Shown here in pieces: positions 1-7,573 of a stretch of DNA of 17,187 nt. The stretch is from Litorimonas sp964490745 (GTDB taxonomy: Bacteria; Pseudomonadota; Alphaproteobacteria; Caulobacterales; Maricaulaceae). The stretch lies in NCBI GenBank assembly GCA_964490745.1, contig CAZBDT010000040.1, positions 1 to 17,187 of the forward strand, read 5' to 3'. The notes under the pieces are model-generated. The model did not search any database and had not been told where the DNA came from. It worked only from the letters and a program-made list of their open reading frames with translations. The position numbers and the translations under genes are program-made. The stretch's first letter is position 1. The number at the start of each line of letters is the position of its first letter.

Positions 1-74
1 GTTTGGGCGCGACAATTCCCGATCTTCCCGAATGGAAAACACCGCTTTATTTGGAGAAGTTTGTGCGCCTCTAA
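1..74 (+). CDS. 3' end of an unidentified gene (partial)
   Basis: Reading the third frame from the left edge gives 24 codons: 23 residues (LGATIPDLPEWKTPLYLEKF and three more) and a TAA stop at 72-74. The composition (IPD, WKTPLY) looks like a genuine protein C-terminus, and the other two forward frames look less protein-like. The family cannot be identified from so little. A related motif recurs in another frame just downstream (113-160), which supports this being real coding sequence. The gene start lies outside the window. Confidence 0.5.
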   Translation, partial: LGATIPDLPEWKTPLYLEKFVRL

Positions 75-79
75 AATGA

Positions 80-172
80 AACGGACAAACCCTGCGGGTG
101 CGGCTGATCGGTCTGGGCCATAATATTCCGGATCGCAAGGCGTGGAAGACGCTGTTATATCCGGACACATAA
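80..172 (+). pseudogene. Diverged second copy of the upstream gene's C-terminal tail
   Basis: An open stretch between TGA (77-79) and TAA (170-172) reads RLIGLGHNIPDRKAWKTLLY and then PDT-stop. Compared without gaps with the tail of the upstream gene, LG..IPD...WKT.LY is shared, 10 identities in 16 columns. The two copies are 110 bp apart and lie in different frames. No convincing start codon or ribosome binding site precedes it; only a GTG at 98 is available. I read it as the remnant of a tandem duplication that lost most of its 5' part. A very short real peptide gene is possible but less likely. Confidence 0.35.
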
Positions 173-198
173 AGACTTGTTCTTTTCTGTAGACTGCA

Positions 199-227
199 TT
201 GCCCCGACTGCGTGACTGACCTAAACC
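199..227 (+). promoter_or_regulatory. Putative promoter of the gamma-glutamyltransferase gene
   Basis: TTGCCC (199-204) and TAAACC (222-227) are separated by 17 bp. The -10 in its context CCTAAACC resembles the Caulobacter-type GCTANAWC. The expected start of transcription, 6-7 nt downstream, coincides with the ATG at 234, and no Shine-Dalgarno sequence is visible. The mRNA may therefore be leaderless. The call rests on motif matching by eye. Confidence 0.3.
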
Positions 228-233
228 ACTTCC

Positions 234-2021
234 ATGAAATATCTGCTTCTCACCACCGCTTTACTTTTGACAGGCTGTAAGGGCGCGACGATTGCGTCCT
301 CTGATGGCTCACAAAAAATGCCGAACATCACGACAACCCCTGCTCCAGAAACGGGCATGGTGGCGGCGGCTAATCCGCTGGCGACTGAGGCGGGACTTGA
401 AATATTGCGCGCAGGCGGGTCAGCCGTCGACGCGGCGATTGCCGTGCAAGCCACGCTGGGCCTTGTCGAGCCGCAATCCTCCGGCTTGGGCGGCGGGGCA
501 TTTATGGTTTTATATGATCCCAAAACGGCGAAAGTCTGGGCCTATGACGGGCGCGAGGAAGCGCCAAGCGGGGCCAGCGCCACCATGTTCCAAGACCCGA
601 GCACGGGTAAACCGCGCGGATATTTTCAACGCGTAGGCTCGGGCCAATCCACCGGGACACCCGGAGCCGTTATCATGCTCCACAACGCCCATCAGGATTA
701 CGGCAAGCTGGAGTGGGGCACGCAATTTAACAGCACAATTGATCTCGCCGAAGCGGGCTTTCGCGTCAGTCCCCGCTTGGCCGGATTGATTGAACGCTTT
801 GGCAGTTATATTTTGAAAAATGATGCGGCGACGCGTGACTATTTCTTCTTGGAAAATGGCGACCCACTGCCGGAAGGCTACCTTCGTAAAAATCCGGAAT
901 ATGCTGACACGCTGCGCGCCCTTGGCGAAAATCCACGCGCTTTGTTGGAGGGCGAGATTGCTGAGGATATTGTCGCCAAGACGCGAGAGCAACCCTTCCC
1001 CGGCACGCTAAGCCTCGCGGATATGGCGAAATATAAGCCGCGCAAGACGGAGGCACTCTGCACGACCTATCGCGGTCACGCTGTATGCGGTGCGCAACCT
1101 CCCGCCAGTGGCGGCATTGCCGTGCAATCCATTCTCGGCACATTAGAGAATTTCGATATGGCTGCATTAGGAAATAGCGTAGCGGGCTGGCATCATTTTG
1201 CCGAAGCCAGCTTTCTCGCCTATGCGGACCGAAATAAATATGTCGCCGATCCGGAATTTGTCGAGGTTCCTGTCGAGCAGATGTTGGAAAAGGATTATCT
1301 GAAATCTCGGGCGGCCTTGATTAAATCTGACGGCGTGATTGAAAATATACGCGCCGGTGATCCCGTCGGTTTTGCGCGCGGCCAAGACGCCACGCCCGAC
1401 ACACCCGGCACATCCCATTTCACCATTGTCGATAAGGAGGGTTTGACGGTCTCTATGACGACCACAGTGGAAGGCGCGTTTGGCAGCCAGCGTATGGTGC
1501 GCGGGTTTTTACTAAATAATCAGCTCACCGATTTTTCTGCGCTGGAAAAAGATGCAGATAGCGTGCTCATCGCCAATCGCGTTGCGCCCGGCAAACGCCC
1601 GCGCAGCTCCATGAGCCCGCATATCGTTTTTGCCCCCGATGGAGAGTTTCTCTTCACGACGGGGTCACCGGGCGGCAATTCGATCATCGCCTATACCGCC
1701 AAAACCATTATCGGAATGATTGATTGGGGCCTGTCCCCGCAAGAGGCCATAGAGCTGCCCAATGTCATTGCGCGAAATGGCGCTCTACGGATGGAAGCGC
1801 AGAATTTGCGGAATGCAGAGACAGATGAAATTGACAGAGGGGCTGGCGCGAAAGAATTCGGTATGTCGGAGGAGATTGTCTCGGCCTTGGAAGAGATGGG
1901 CCATAAGGTCAGGCGCTCTCGCGGGGAAATTTCCGGCCTGCATATTATCTATCGTCAAGAGGACGGCACATTAATCGGCGGGGCAGACCCGCGCCGAGAA
2001 GGCACGGCGCAGGCGCAATAA
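234..2021 (+). CDS. ggt: Gamma-glutamyltransferase, lipoprotein-anchored
   Basis: Gamma-glutamyltranspeptidase, an N-terminal nucleophile hydrolase that cleaves the gamma-glutamyl bond of glutathione and related peptides outside the cytoplasm and passes the glutamyl group to water or an amino acid. The 595 residues match the usual family length. The N-terminus is a short lipoprotein signal with lipobox LTGC (Cys15), so the enzyme is probably membrane-tethered in the periplasm. The conserved GLGGGAF segment (near 85-91) and the maturation site PGTSHFTIVD are present; Thr393 is the expected autocleavage site and nucleophile, giving a small subunit of about 203 residues. GSPGG at 477-481 is the oxyanion-loop motif. 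The gene stands alone; the next gene converges on it with an 18 bp gap. The ATG at 234 is preferred because it gives the complete lipoprotein signal. Confidence 0.93.
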   Translation: MKYLLLTTALLLTGCKGATIASSDGSQKMPNITTTPAPETGMVAAANPLATEAGLEILRAGGSAVDAAIAVQATLGLVEPQSSGLGGGAFMVLYDPKTAKVWAYDGREEAPSGASATMFQDPSTGKPRGYFQRVGSGQSTGTPGAVIMLHNAHQDYGKLEWGTQFNSTIDLAEAGFRVSPRLAGLIERFGSYILKNDAATRDYFFLENGDPLPEGYLRKNPEYADTLRALGENPRALLEGEIAEDIVAKTREQPFPGTLSLADMAKYKPRKTEALCTTYRGHAVCGAQPPASGGIAVQSILGTLENFDMAALGNSVAGWHHFAEASFLAYADRNKYVADPEFVEVPVEQMLEKDYLKSRAALIKSDGVIENIRAGDPVGFARGQDATPDTPGTSHFTIVDKEGLTVSMTTTVEGAFGSQRMVRGFLLNNQLTDFSALEKDADSVLIANRVAPGKRPRSSMSPHIVFAPDGEFLFTTGSPGGNSIIAYTAKTIIGMIDWGLSPQEAIELPNVIARNGALRMEAQNLRNAETDEIDRGAGAKEFGMSEEIVSALEEMGHKVRRSRGEISGLHIIYRQEDGTLIGGADPRREGTAQAQ

Positions 2022-2039
2022 AATAAACGCCGCCCGTTG

Positions 2040-3449
2040 CTAATCGGACAGAGGCAAAGTCAAAAGGAAACGCGTCCCGGTCTCATCAGACGACATAAGG
2101 TTTAAATCTCCGCCTTGGGCTTTGGCGAGTTCTTTGGAAATTGACAGGCCAAGCCCGGTGGATTTCGTATTTGCGCTGTGGGCTTGGGCGCTGGAAAAGG
2201 CTTGAAACAGATTTTCTTTGGCGCGCTCCGGCAAACCCGGTCCCGTATCAGAGATACGAAGCTCGGCCAGACCGTCAATAATGTCCGCATTGACTTGCAG
2301 ATAGCAATTGACGTCGCAATGGACGGCCATGGCTTGCGCGGCATTGCGGAACAGATTGTGGAAAATACGGTAGGCATGATCGGGATCCGTTTGGACCAGC
2401 AGATCTGTCGGGACCATATTGCGGAATTTCGTTTTCGGAAATTGCGCGATAACGTCAGCGGCCGCCTCTCCGATGGTAAAGGCGATCCGCGTATCTTGGA
2501 TTTGGGGGTCTGCGGTTTCGGCCTTTGAATAGGCCAAAACTTCTTCGGTCAGGCCAATCCCACGCTCCACAGTGCGGGTCAGACGCTCTCCCATATCGGA
2601 GAGTTTCGGCTCCGGGTTCATGGACAGGCGATCAGAAATGAGCAGAGCAGAGGTGAGAACATTGCGCAAGTCATGATTAATTTTAGCCACCGCCATACCC
2701 AATCCCGCCAGACGTTCCCGCTGCCTGAAAGCTGCGCGTTGGGATTGTTTCAGATCGATAAATTCTCTTTCCAACTGGCCAATTTCATCTTGGCGTTTCG
2801 GACGTTTGCGGCGCATCCTTCTGCCTTCCGGATTATTGCGGAAGGTCGTCATATCATCTGCCAAGCGTTTGACCGGACGGATGATCATAGCGGACATAGA
2901 CAGATAAATCAGCGTGCCTGTGATGATCGCGATAAGAACAGACAGCCAAAATATATTATTTAGGTAGCGAATTAAGGATTCCCGTAAAGCCTTACGCGGA
3001 ATGAGCAGCTCTAACGATTCCTGTCCGTTTACCGGGCTATTAGCTGTGACCCGAAATGTATCTTGACCGTCTGAGAAAATATCTCTGAAAGGCGCTAATA
3101 AAGACGGAAATCGACGACTTTCCCTCAGATCAATCTCGATAATATCTTGTGCGACCTCAGGCGGGGCACCTAAAACCAATTCTGTCATGCCATCACGCTT
3201 TGCGGACATCAGCATTACATTCGTATCCGTCATGAATTGCTGTCTCAGCACTTCTGACGCCTCGTAATCCGGCACGCCCGTTAAAGCCTGCGCCAGCAAT
3301 CCGGCTTGCTGCGCGCGTTCATTAAACCAGTCTTGCCTAAACGACGCGGCTGATGGCACGAAAATCAGTAATTCGGCCAACATGACGAAACCAATCGTCA
3401 GTAAAAGCAGCTTCGAAGACAAGCGCCTCGATATGAACCCATCAATCAT
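2040..3449 (-). CDS. Orphan HAMP-type sensor histidine kinase
   Basis: Membrane-bound two-component sensor kinase of 469 residues. Two hydrophobic helices (about 13-35 and 167-189) enclose a periplasmic sensing region of roughly 130 residues with no family I recognise. A HAMP linker follows (about 190-240). The dimerisation/phosphoacceptor helix carries KINHDLRNVL with His259 as the predicted phosphorylation site. The ATPase domain shows an N-box (FHNLFRNAAQAM), a D-box (SDTGPGLP, Asp401) and a G-box (STGLGLS, about 430-436). All catalytic motifs look intact. No response regulator gene lies in the window, so its partner is encoded elsewhere. It begins 49 bp after the stop of the oxidoreductase gene and is probably the last gene of that transcript, which suggests it senses something linked to the envelope or redox state. 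That link is inference. Confidence 0.9.
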   Translation of the reverse strand: MIDGFISRRLSSKLLLLTIGFVMLAELLIFVPSAASFRQDWFNERAQQAGLLAQALTGVPDYEASEVLRQQFMTDTNVMLMSAKRDGMTELVLGAPPEVAQDIIEIDLRESRRFPSLLAPFRDIFSDGQDTFRVTANSPVNGQESLELLIPRKALRESLIRYLNNIFWLSVLIAIITGTLIYLSMSAMIIRPVKRLADDMTTFRNNPEGRRMRRKRPKRQDEIGQLEREFIDLKQSQRAAFRQRERLAGLGMAVAKINHDLRNVLTSALLISDRLSMNPEPKLSDMGERLTRTVERGIGLTEEVLAYSKAETADPQIQDTRIAFTIGEAAADVIAQFPKTKFRNMVPTDLLVQTDPDHAYRIFHNLFRNAAQAMAVHCDVNCYLQVNADIIDGLAELRISDTGPGLPERAKENLFQAFSSAQAHSANTKSTGLGLSISKELAKAQGGDLNLMSSDETGTRFLLTLPLSD

Positions 3450-3498
3450 GGTGCGTCTTTACGTCCGGCCAAGCCAAATGCCTAGCGCCAAGTTGAGG

Positions 3499-4953
3499 CT
3501 ATTGGAATTTTGCCCAGAACTTAGCAGCCGTGCGAACTTTTGATTTCGGCCCGAACAGACTTTCCGTAAACAAGCTGGAGGCCGCCCGTTTCACGGCTTC
3601 TGAGCGTGTCGGATAAGGCGAGATAATTTGCGCGAGCTGTGAGGCTTTCATTTTCCCGGTCATCGCAATGGACAACATGTGTATCATCTCTCCGGCGTGG
3701 GCACCGACAATAGAACCGCCTAAGATCTTGCCTTTCTTACCGACAATGATTTTTACACCGCCATGGGTCGAGCGTTCAGCAATGGCGCGGTCGTTTTCAT
3801 CAAAATGAAATTCTGCGACTTGCACGGCGTCACCAAATTTTTCTCGAGCCTGCGCCTCCGTCAGACCAATATTGGCAAGTTCCGGTTCCGTATAAATAGC
3901 CGCCGGCATCCGGTCGGTCTTCGCTGTGGAAAATCCGGCATTTAATCCTTGGGGGAGCAAAAAGAAATTCTTGAACAAGCTGCTGGCATGATGTCCGGCA
4001 ATATGGGTCAATCCACCCATGCCTTTGGCCACATCACCTGCCGCATAGACCTTTTTATTCGATGTTCGCAGATTATCATCTGTATCTATACCGCGACGAT
4101 CATATGTGATGCCTGCGGCCTCTAGCCCCAGACCGTCAACGGCCGGAGCGCGTCCAGCGGCGACCAGAAGATGTGAGCCTTTGATCAGCGTGCCGTCTTC
4201 CAACTCAATCTCAACGCCCGATTTGTTTTGACGGACTTCTTTGGTTTTCGCAGGCGCATAGAATTTGACTCCTTCATCGCTGAGCGCACTCACCAAGATT
4301 TGCGCATGCTCCGGCTCATTCCGTCCCAAAGGCGGCGCAATATCTACAATCGTCACGTCCGCACCAAGACGGCGGAAAGTCTGACCCATTTCTAGGCCGA
4401 TAGGACCCGCGCCAATCACGAGCAAATGGGAGGGGAATGTGTCCAGGCTAAAAATATTCTCATTGGTCGCATAATCGACTTTATCTAATCCCGGAATGGG
4501 CGGCGCAGAAGCGCGACTGCCAACAGCGACGACAAAGCGTTTGGCTCTGACCCGTGTTGTCTCAGACTCCACCGTATTCGGGTCGACGAATTTCGCATAT
4601 TCTTTGATGACAGTTGCGCCGAGGCCTTCAAATCGCTCAACAGAATCGACGGGGGCGATTGTTGCAATGACGTCAGTAATATGGGCTTTTACAGCCTCCC
4701 AGTCGACTTTGGGGTCCACGGGCGTGATACCAAATTTCTCGCCCGAACGCTGAGCTTGGGCCATCTTGCCCGCCTTCAAAATCGCCTTGGACGGCACGCA
4801 GCCATGGTTCAGGCAATCGCCGCCCATTTCCGCGCCTTCAAAAAGCAGCACATTGCGATCCAACATAGCGGCACCGGCGGTCATAGATAGGCCAGCAGAG
4901 CCCGCGCCGATCACGCATAGATCGACATCATATTCAGTTTTTTGGGTAGACAT
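3499..4953 (-). CDS. FAD-dependent disulfide oxidoreductase (Lpd/MerA-like)
   Basis: Class I pyridine nucleotide-disulfide oxidoreductase, 484 residues. The N-terminal FAD Rossmann motif is GAGSAG (16-21). The redox disulfide sits in GGDCLNHGCVPSK (Cys47, Cys52). A second nucleotide-binding motif GAGPIG starts the NAD(P) domain, and AAGDVA is the second FAD contact. The C-terminal dimerisation domain has SPYPTRSE (445-452). In true lipoamide dehydrogenases this segment carries a catalytic His before Pro-Thr; here Tyr447 takes that place, as I recall for mercuric reductase. The vicinal C-terminal Cys pair and the N-terminal HMA domain of MerA are both absent, so neither Lpd nor MerA is a safe name. 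Proteins of this type are known beside, or fused to, TVP38/TMEM64 proteins, and the upstream neighbour here is exactly that, 29 bp away. GAGAGA before the start serves as ribosome binding site. The substrate is unknown. Confidence 0.88.
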   Translation of the reverse strand: MSTQKTEYDVDLCVIGAGSAGLSMTAGAAMLDRNVLLFEGAEMGGDCLNHGCVPSKAILKAGKMAQAQRSGEKFGITPVDPKVDWEAVKAHITDVIATIAPVDSVERFEGLGATVIKEYAKFVDPNTVESETTRVRAKRFVVAVGSRASAPPIPGLDKVDYATNENIFSLDTFPSHLLVIGAGPIGLEMGQTFRRLGADVTIVDIAPPLGRNEPEHAQILVSALSDEGVKFYAPAKTKEVRQNKSGVEIELEDGTLIKGSHLLVAAGRAPAVDGLGLEAAGITYDRRGIDTDDNLRTSNKKVYAAGDVAKGMGGLTHIAGHHASSLFKNFFLLPQGLNAGFSTAKTDRMPAAIYTEPELANIGLTEAQAREKFGDAVQVAEFHFDENDRAIAERSTHGGVKIIVGKKGKILGGSIVGAHAGEMIHMLSIAMTGKMKASQLAQIISPYPTRSEAVKRAASSLFTESLFGPKSKVRTAAKFWAKFQ

Positions 4954-4982
4954 ATTTATTCTCTCTCAAACGGGGGCGCGAT

Positions 4983-5750
4983 TTATGCGCCGACCACCGC
5001 CGTATTTTTTTTGAAGAATTTTTTGTAAATCGCTGGGATCAGCGCAACGAAAGCGAGGGCGAAAAAGGCCGGTGCGAAGTTCGCAGCTGCTGAGGCAACT
5101 AAGGACCCAACATCAATTGTTTCGCCCGCCTCAGCCGCTTCGAGCAATGTGTTTCGAAGACCTGCACCAATTAAAGTATAGGCGATTGTCCCGGGCATAA
5201 TCCCAAAAAATGTCGTGATAAGATAATCGCGAAACTTCGCGCCCAAGATCGCCGGGGCAATATTCACCACGGCAAAGGGGAAGAGCGGAATTAAACGCAA
5301 GGTAAAGAGATAGGATAAGGGGCTTTCATTAAAGCCAGCTTCCATCTTACCCACAAATGGCCCGGCGATGGATTTCAGAGCCTCACCGACTGATGATTTA
5401 GCGGCGACAAAAAGGATGCACGCCCCGATCGTCGCCCCCACCACTGTGGCGGGTGCGCCGACATAGACGCCGAATAAAAAGCCCCCTCCGATTGTTAAGG
5501 CACTGGCCGGAACCATGAAAGCTGTTGCCGCTATATAGATGGCGATGAAGGCCAGCAGCACCAGTAAGAAATTCTCTTGAACCAAATTATTCAGATAAAC
5601 CGCATTTTCACCCAGCGCCGCGGGGCTTAACTGCGTATGCCAGCCTTGCGAGATGGCAAAAGCTAAGCCTGCCAAAATAATATAAATCGGCCAGAGTTTT
5701 ACCCAAATCGGTTTTGAGGCCTTCGCGGCTATTGTCGTATCAGTCATCAT
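4983..5750 (-). CDS. TVP38/TMEM64 family inner-membrane protein
   Basis: Polytopic membrane protein of 255 residues belonging to the VTT/TVP38 (DedA-related SNARE-associated) family. Hydrophobic segments lie near 19-35, 58-80, 84-116, 148-170, 178-198 and 218-242. The family signature is clear: GGGFLFG (88-94), a glycine-rich helix ending FVAAK (113-117), and LRLIPLFPF (151-159) followed by the NIAPAILG re-entrant segment. Eukaryotic and bacterial relatives are linked to lipid scrambling or transport; the exact role here is unknown. The gene lies between the DUF547 gene (35 bp upstream) and the oxidoreductase (29 bp downstream). The start reads ATGATG after TTTTAGAGAGAT; the second ATG (first base 5747) is better spaced from the AGAGAG, so the protein may be one residue shorter. 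Confidence 0.88.
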   Translation of the reverse strand: MMTDTTIAAKASKPIWVKLWPIYIILAGLAFAISQGWHTQLSPAALGENAVYLNNLVQENFLLVLLAFIAIYIAATAFMVPASALTIGGGFLFGVYVGAPATVVGATIGACILFVAAKSSVGEALKSIAGPFVGKMEAGFNESPLSYLFTLRLIPLFPFAVVNIAPAILGAKFRDYLITTFFGIMPGTIAYTLIGAGLRNTLLEAAEAGETIDVGSLVASAAANFAPAFFALAFVALIPAIYKKFFKKNTAVVGA

Positions 5751-5785
5751 ATCTCTCTAAAATGCGTTAGGTTTTGAAAAACCCG

Positions 5786-6757
5786 CTATTCGTTCAAATC
5801 CCAATCATAGCCGTAATCATCAATCTCCGCGCCAGTATCCAAAGCGGATAGAAGTTCGGGTCCGGCATATTGACGGAAGTGCTTGAGGGTCTCTGACTTC
5901 GAACCGCCGAAATCTTCTTTAAACCAATTATAGATGGAAGAGACTTTCAGCTTTTTGCCATTTATGGCGACACCGCGAGATGAGTTGATAAATTCGCGCG
6001 CAGCCGCATCACGGTCCGCATCTAATGTCGCGCCGTTCCAGAGCTTGGGTTGAAGGTTTGGACAGCCGATGGAGGCACAATTGACCATGTAATGGACAAG
6101 GGCCGGGTTGGGATAGCGTTTGCGCAGGATCTTGTGTTCAATATCATCCAAGCTGAGAACCTTACCATTGACGGTCACTTCATCGCGTTTCCAGGGTCCC
6201 GTGGAAAATGCACCGGCCTTGATCTTGCGGATGGATTTGACCGGATAATTTTCCAAAATCAGATTAACAGTAAGCGCATTATAAAGATTGGCCCAATAGG
6301 CAATCTGATCGGCCTCGCTTAAACTATCCGGATTTTGGGACGCCAGATAATCTGTATAAGCTTTAATCACTTTCATTTCGCCAGCGGCTTTAGCGCCTGC
6401 ATAATCAAACAAATTGAGCGCGTCTGCACCTCGCGAAATCCGGCGCTCCAGCACGGCGCTATAATTCGCGACAACGTCATTTGTTTCGGCAGCCTCTTTA
6501 GGGGCCTCGGAATGGGCTTCTGCGGTTTTCGTAATCTGAGGCTCGGCGCTCTCCACAGTTTGTGGCTGAACCGCAATCTGGGCGGGTTCCGATGTTTGCA
6601 CGTCCGGCGCCAGTGCAGCTTCAGGCGTTTGTATGGTGTAAACAATTTCTGCCGTTTGGACAGGTAGATTGCCGCAATCGGGCTCTGCCCAAGCCAAGCC
6701 GGGGACCGATAAAGCCGCAACACATGTAAATGAAGCGAGGAATAGTTCCTTACGCAT
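5786..6757 (-). CDS. Secreted DUF547 domain protein
   Basis: Periplasmic or exported protein of 323 residues. A Sec signal peptide ends at LAWA-EP (cleavage after about residue 24). Residues 32-95 form a low-complexity linker rich in Ala, Glu, Thr, Pro and Gln, and the DUF547 domain follows (about 100-310). Its recognisable blocks are IAYWANLYNALT (152-163), LSLDDIEHKILR (201-212) and VNCASIGCPNLQP (225-237) with the paired Cys227 and Cys232. The biochemical function of DUF547 is not established; some propose a peptidase-like or thiol-related fold, which I cannot confirm. It is the first gene of the minus-strand run, so it is presumably co-expressed with the TVP38 protein and the oxidoreductase. 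The two close cysteines are compatible with thiol chemistry, but this is speculation. A promoter-like sequence lies 18-47 bp upstream of the ATG. Confidence 0.85.
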   Translation of the reverse strand: MRKELFLASFTCVAALSVPGLAWAEPDCGNLPVQTAEIVYTIQTPEAALAPDVQTSEPAQIAVQPQTVESAEPQITKTAEAHSEAPKEAAETNDVVANYSAVLERRISRGADALNLFDYAGAKAAGEMKVIKAYTDYLASQNPDSLSEADQIAYWANLYNALTVNLILENYPVKSIRKIKAGAFSTGPWKRDEVTVNGKVLSLDDIEHKILRKRYPNPALVHYMVNCASIGCPNLQPKLWNGATLDADRDAAAREFINSSRGVAINGKKLKVSSIYNWFKEDFGGSKSETLKHFRQYAGPELLSALDTGAEIDDYGYDWDLNE

Positions 6758-6774
6758 ATTGTAATCCTATCTTT

Positions 6775-6804
6775 TATAAACTGAAATACTGGTAGAACAG
6801 TCAA
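6775..6804 (-). promoter_or_regulatory. Putative promoter of the DUF547-TVP38-oxidoreductase operon
   Basis: On the minus strand TTGACT (6804-6799) and TTTATA (6780-6775) are spaced by 18 bp, close to the sigma-70 consensus. The expected transcription start is about 10 nt before the ATG at 6757. A weak purine tract (TAGGA) is available as ribosome binding site. Confidence 0.5.
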
Positions 6805-6895
6805 ACCGCAATGTCAGGCAACGCTTGGCTCACAGGCCGTCACATTTTTGTGCTGTGCCGTGAATTTTTGCTCTCGCTGAGCGTGAAGCCACACC

Positions 6896-6924
6896 TTGAC
6901 AGTTGGACCGTGCGCGCGTAGTCG
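6896..6924 (+). promoter_or_regulatory. Putative promoter of the rpmH-rnpA-yidC operon
   Basis: TTGACA (6896-6901) is a perfect -35 hexamer. At 17 bp spacing the -10 would be TAGTCG (6919-6924), which is weak. GCGCGC repeats (6912-6917 and 6925-6930) flank the -10. The leader before rpmH would be about 60 nt. The intergenic stretch 6758-6992 holds this promoter and the divergent one; I saw no RNA gene or DnaA-box cluster in it. Confidence 0.4.
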
Positions 6925-6992
6925 GCGCGCCAAAGATATACGGCGAGAGAACCTGACGTGTTCCCTCTGCTGACCTGATAAAGAGATTTAAG

Positions 6993-7127
6993 ATGAAACG
7001 TACTTTCCAGCCGTCAAACCTTGTTCGCGCCCGTCGCCACGGTTTCCGTGCCCGTATGGCCACAAAAAACGGTCGCGCTATCTTGGCACGCCGTCGCGCC
7101 AAAGGCCGTAAGCGCCTCTCCGCATAA
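6993..7127 (+). CDS. rpmH: 50S ribosomal protein L34
   Basis: The 44-residue protein begins MKRTFQPSNLVRARRHGF and ends GRKRLSA, which is the typical bL34 sequence: short, highly basic, with the invariant KRTFQPS start and the ARRRAKGRKRL tail. L34 is a structural protein of the large ribosomal subunit. AAGAG at about 6981 lies at a normal Shine-Dalgarno distance from the ATG. It is the first gene of the run, 24 bp ahead of rnpA, in the order found in most bacteria. The gene is short but complete, and there is little doubt about it. Confidence 0.97.
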   Translation: MKRTFQPSNLVRARRHGFRARMATKNGRAILARRRAKGRKRLSA

Positions 7128-7151
7128 ACTGCGCGGGCGGCGTTTTGCGCG

Positions 7152-7568
7152 GTGAAGGCCGCAAATACAGATAAGATTTCAAAACTCGGAAGGCTGAAAA
7201 AGCGTTCCGAGTTTTTATATGTGCGCAATGGACTTTATTCCGCCAAAGGCGGCGTTGTCGTACAAATGCGTGAAAATTCAATGCGTTCAGGCATTGGAGT
7301 GGGCTTTACGGCCACCAAAAAAATCGGAAATGCCGTGACTCGCAACCGTGCCAAACGCCGCCTACGCGAGGTCGCACGCGCCCTTTTACCTGAATTGGGG
7401 CGTCCCGGTCATGATTATGTCCTCATTGCCCGCAACTCGACCACTGTACGAGAATGGTCCGACTTGCTTGACGACACGCGTAAAGCCCTCATAACCCTCT
7501 CAAAAAGGGCGTCTTCCGCCCATGGGAACACATCGTCAGACCTGACAAAGACGAAAAGCAAGAGCTAG
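7152..7568 (+). CDS. rnpA: Ribonuclease P protein component
   Basis: Protein subunit of RNase P, which binds the catalytic RNA and helps remove 5' leaders from pre-tRNAs. The 138 residues contain LGRLKKRSEFLYV (from residue 12), the usual N-terminal block, and the diagnostic RNR motif GNAVTRNRAKRRLREV in the centre. The family is normally about 110-140 residues. The start is a GTG; no better start lies between the rpmH stop and the first conserved block. The Shine-Dalgarno is poor, so translation may depend on coupling to rpmH. The C-terminal tail, about 20 residues rich in Ser, Thr and Lys, is not conserved in the family. The yidD gene that often follows rnpA is absent; yidC starts 5 bp downstream. 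Confidence 0.95.
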   Translation: MKAANTDKISKLGRLKKRSEFLYVRNGLYSAKGGVVVQMRENSMRSGIGVGFTATKKIGNAVTRNRAKRRLREVARALLPELGRPGHDYVLIARNSTTVREWSDLLDDTRKALITLSKRASSAHGNTSSDLTKTKSKS

Positions 7569-7573
7569 TCCGC

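Noticed and set aside
80..172. RLIG-G sequence as the end of a Y-family DNA polymerase
   Set aside because: Only four or five residues recall the little-finger domain, and the rest (IPDRKAWKTLLY) does not fit; too short to name.
510..992. Antisense open frame of 160 codons inside ggt
   Set aside because: ggt is unambiguous over this stretch, and the antisense product has no recognisable motif or ribosome binding site.
3499..4953. Naming the oxidoreductase lpd or merA
   Set aside because: The catalytic His of Lpd is replaced by Tyr, and the MerA-specific cysteines and HMA domain are missing; no 2-oxoacid dehydrogenase or mer genes lie nearby.
6758..6992. Replication origin or small RNA in the gene-free stretch before rpmH
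   Set aside because: rpmH is near the origin in some bacteria, but I saw no group of DnaA boxes or AT-rich repeats; only divergent promoter elements are supported.
6830..7228. Minus-strand open frame covering rpmH and the start of rnpA
   Set aside because: It is an Arg-rich shadow of two certain genes; its composition reflects the reverse of basic ribosomal protein codons.
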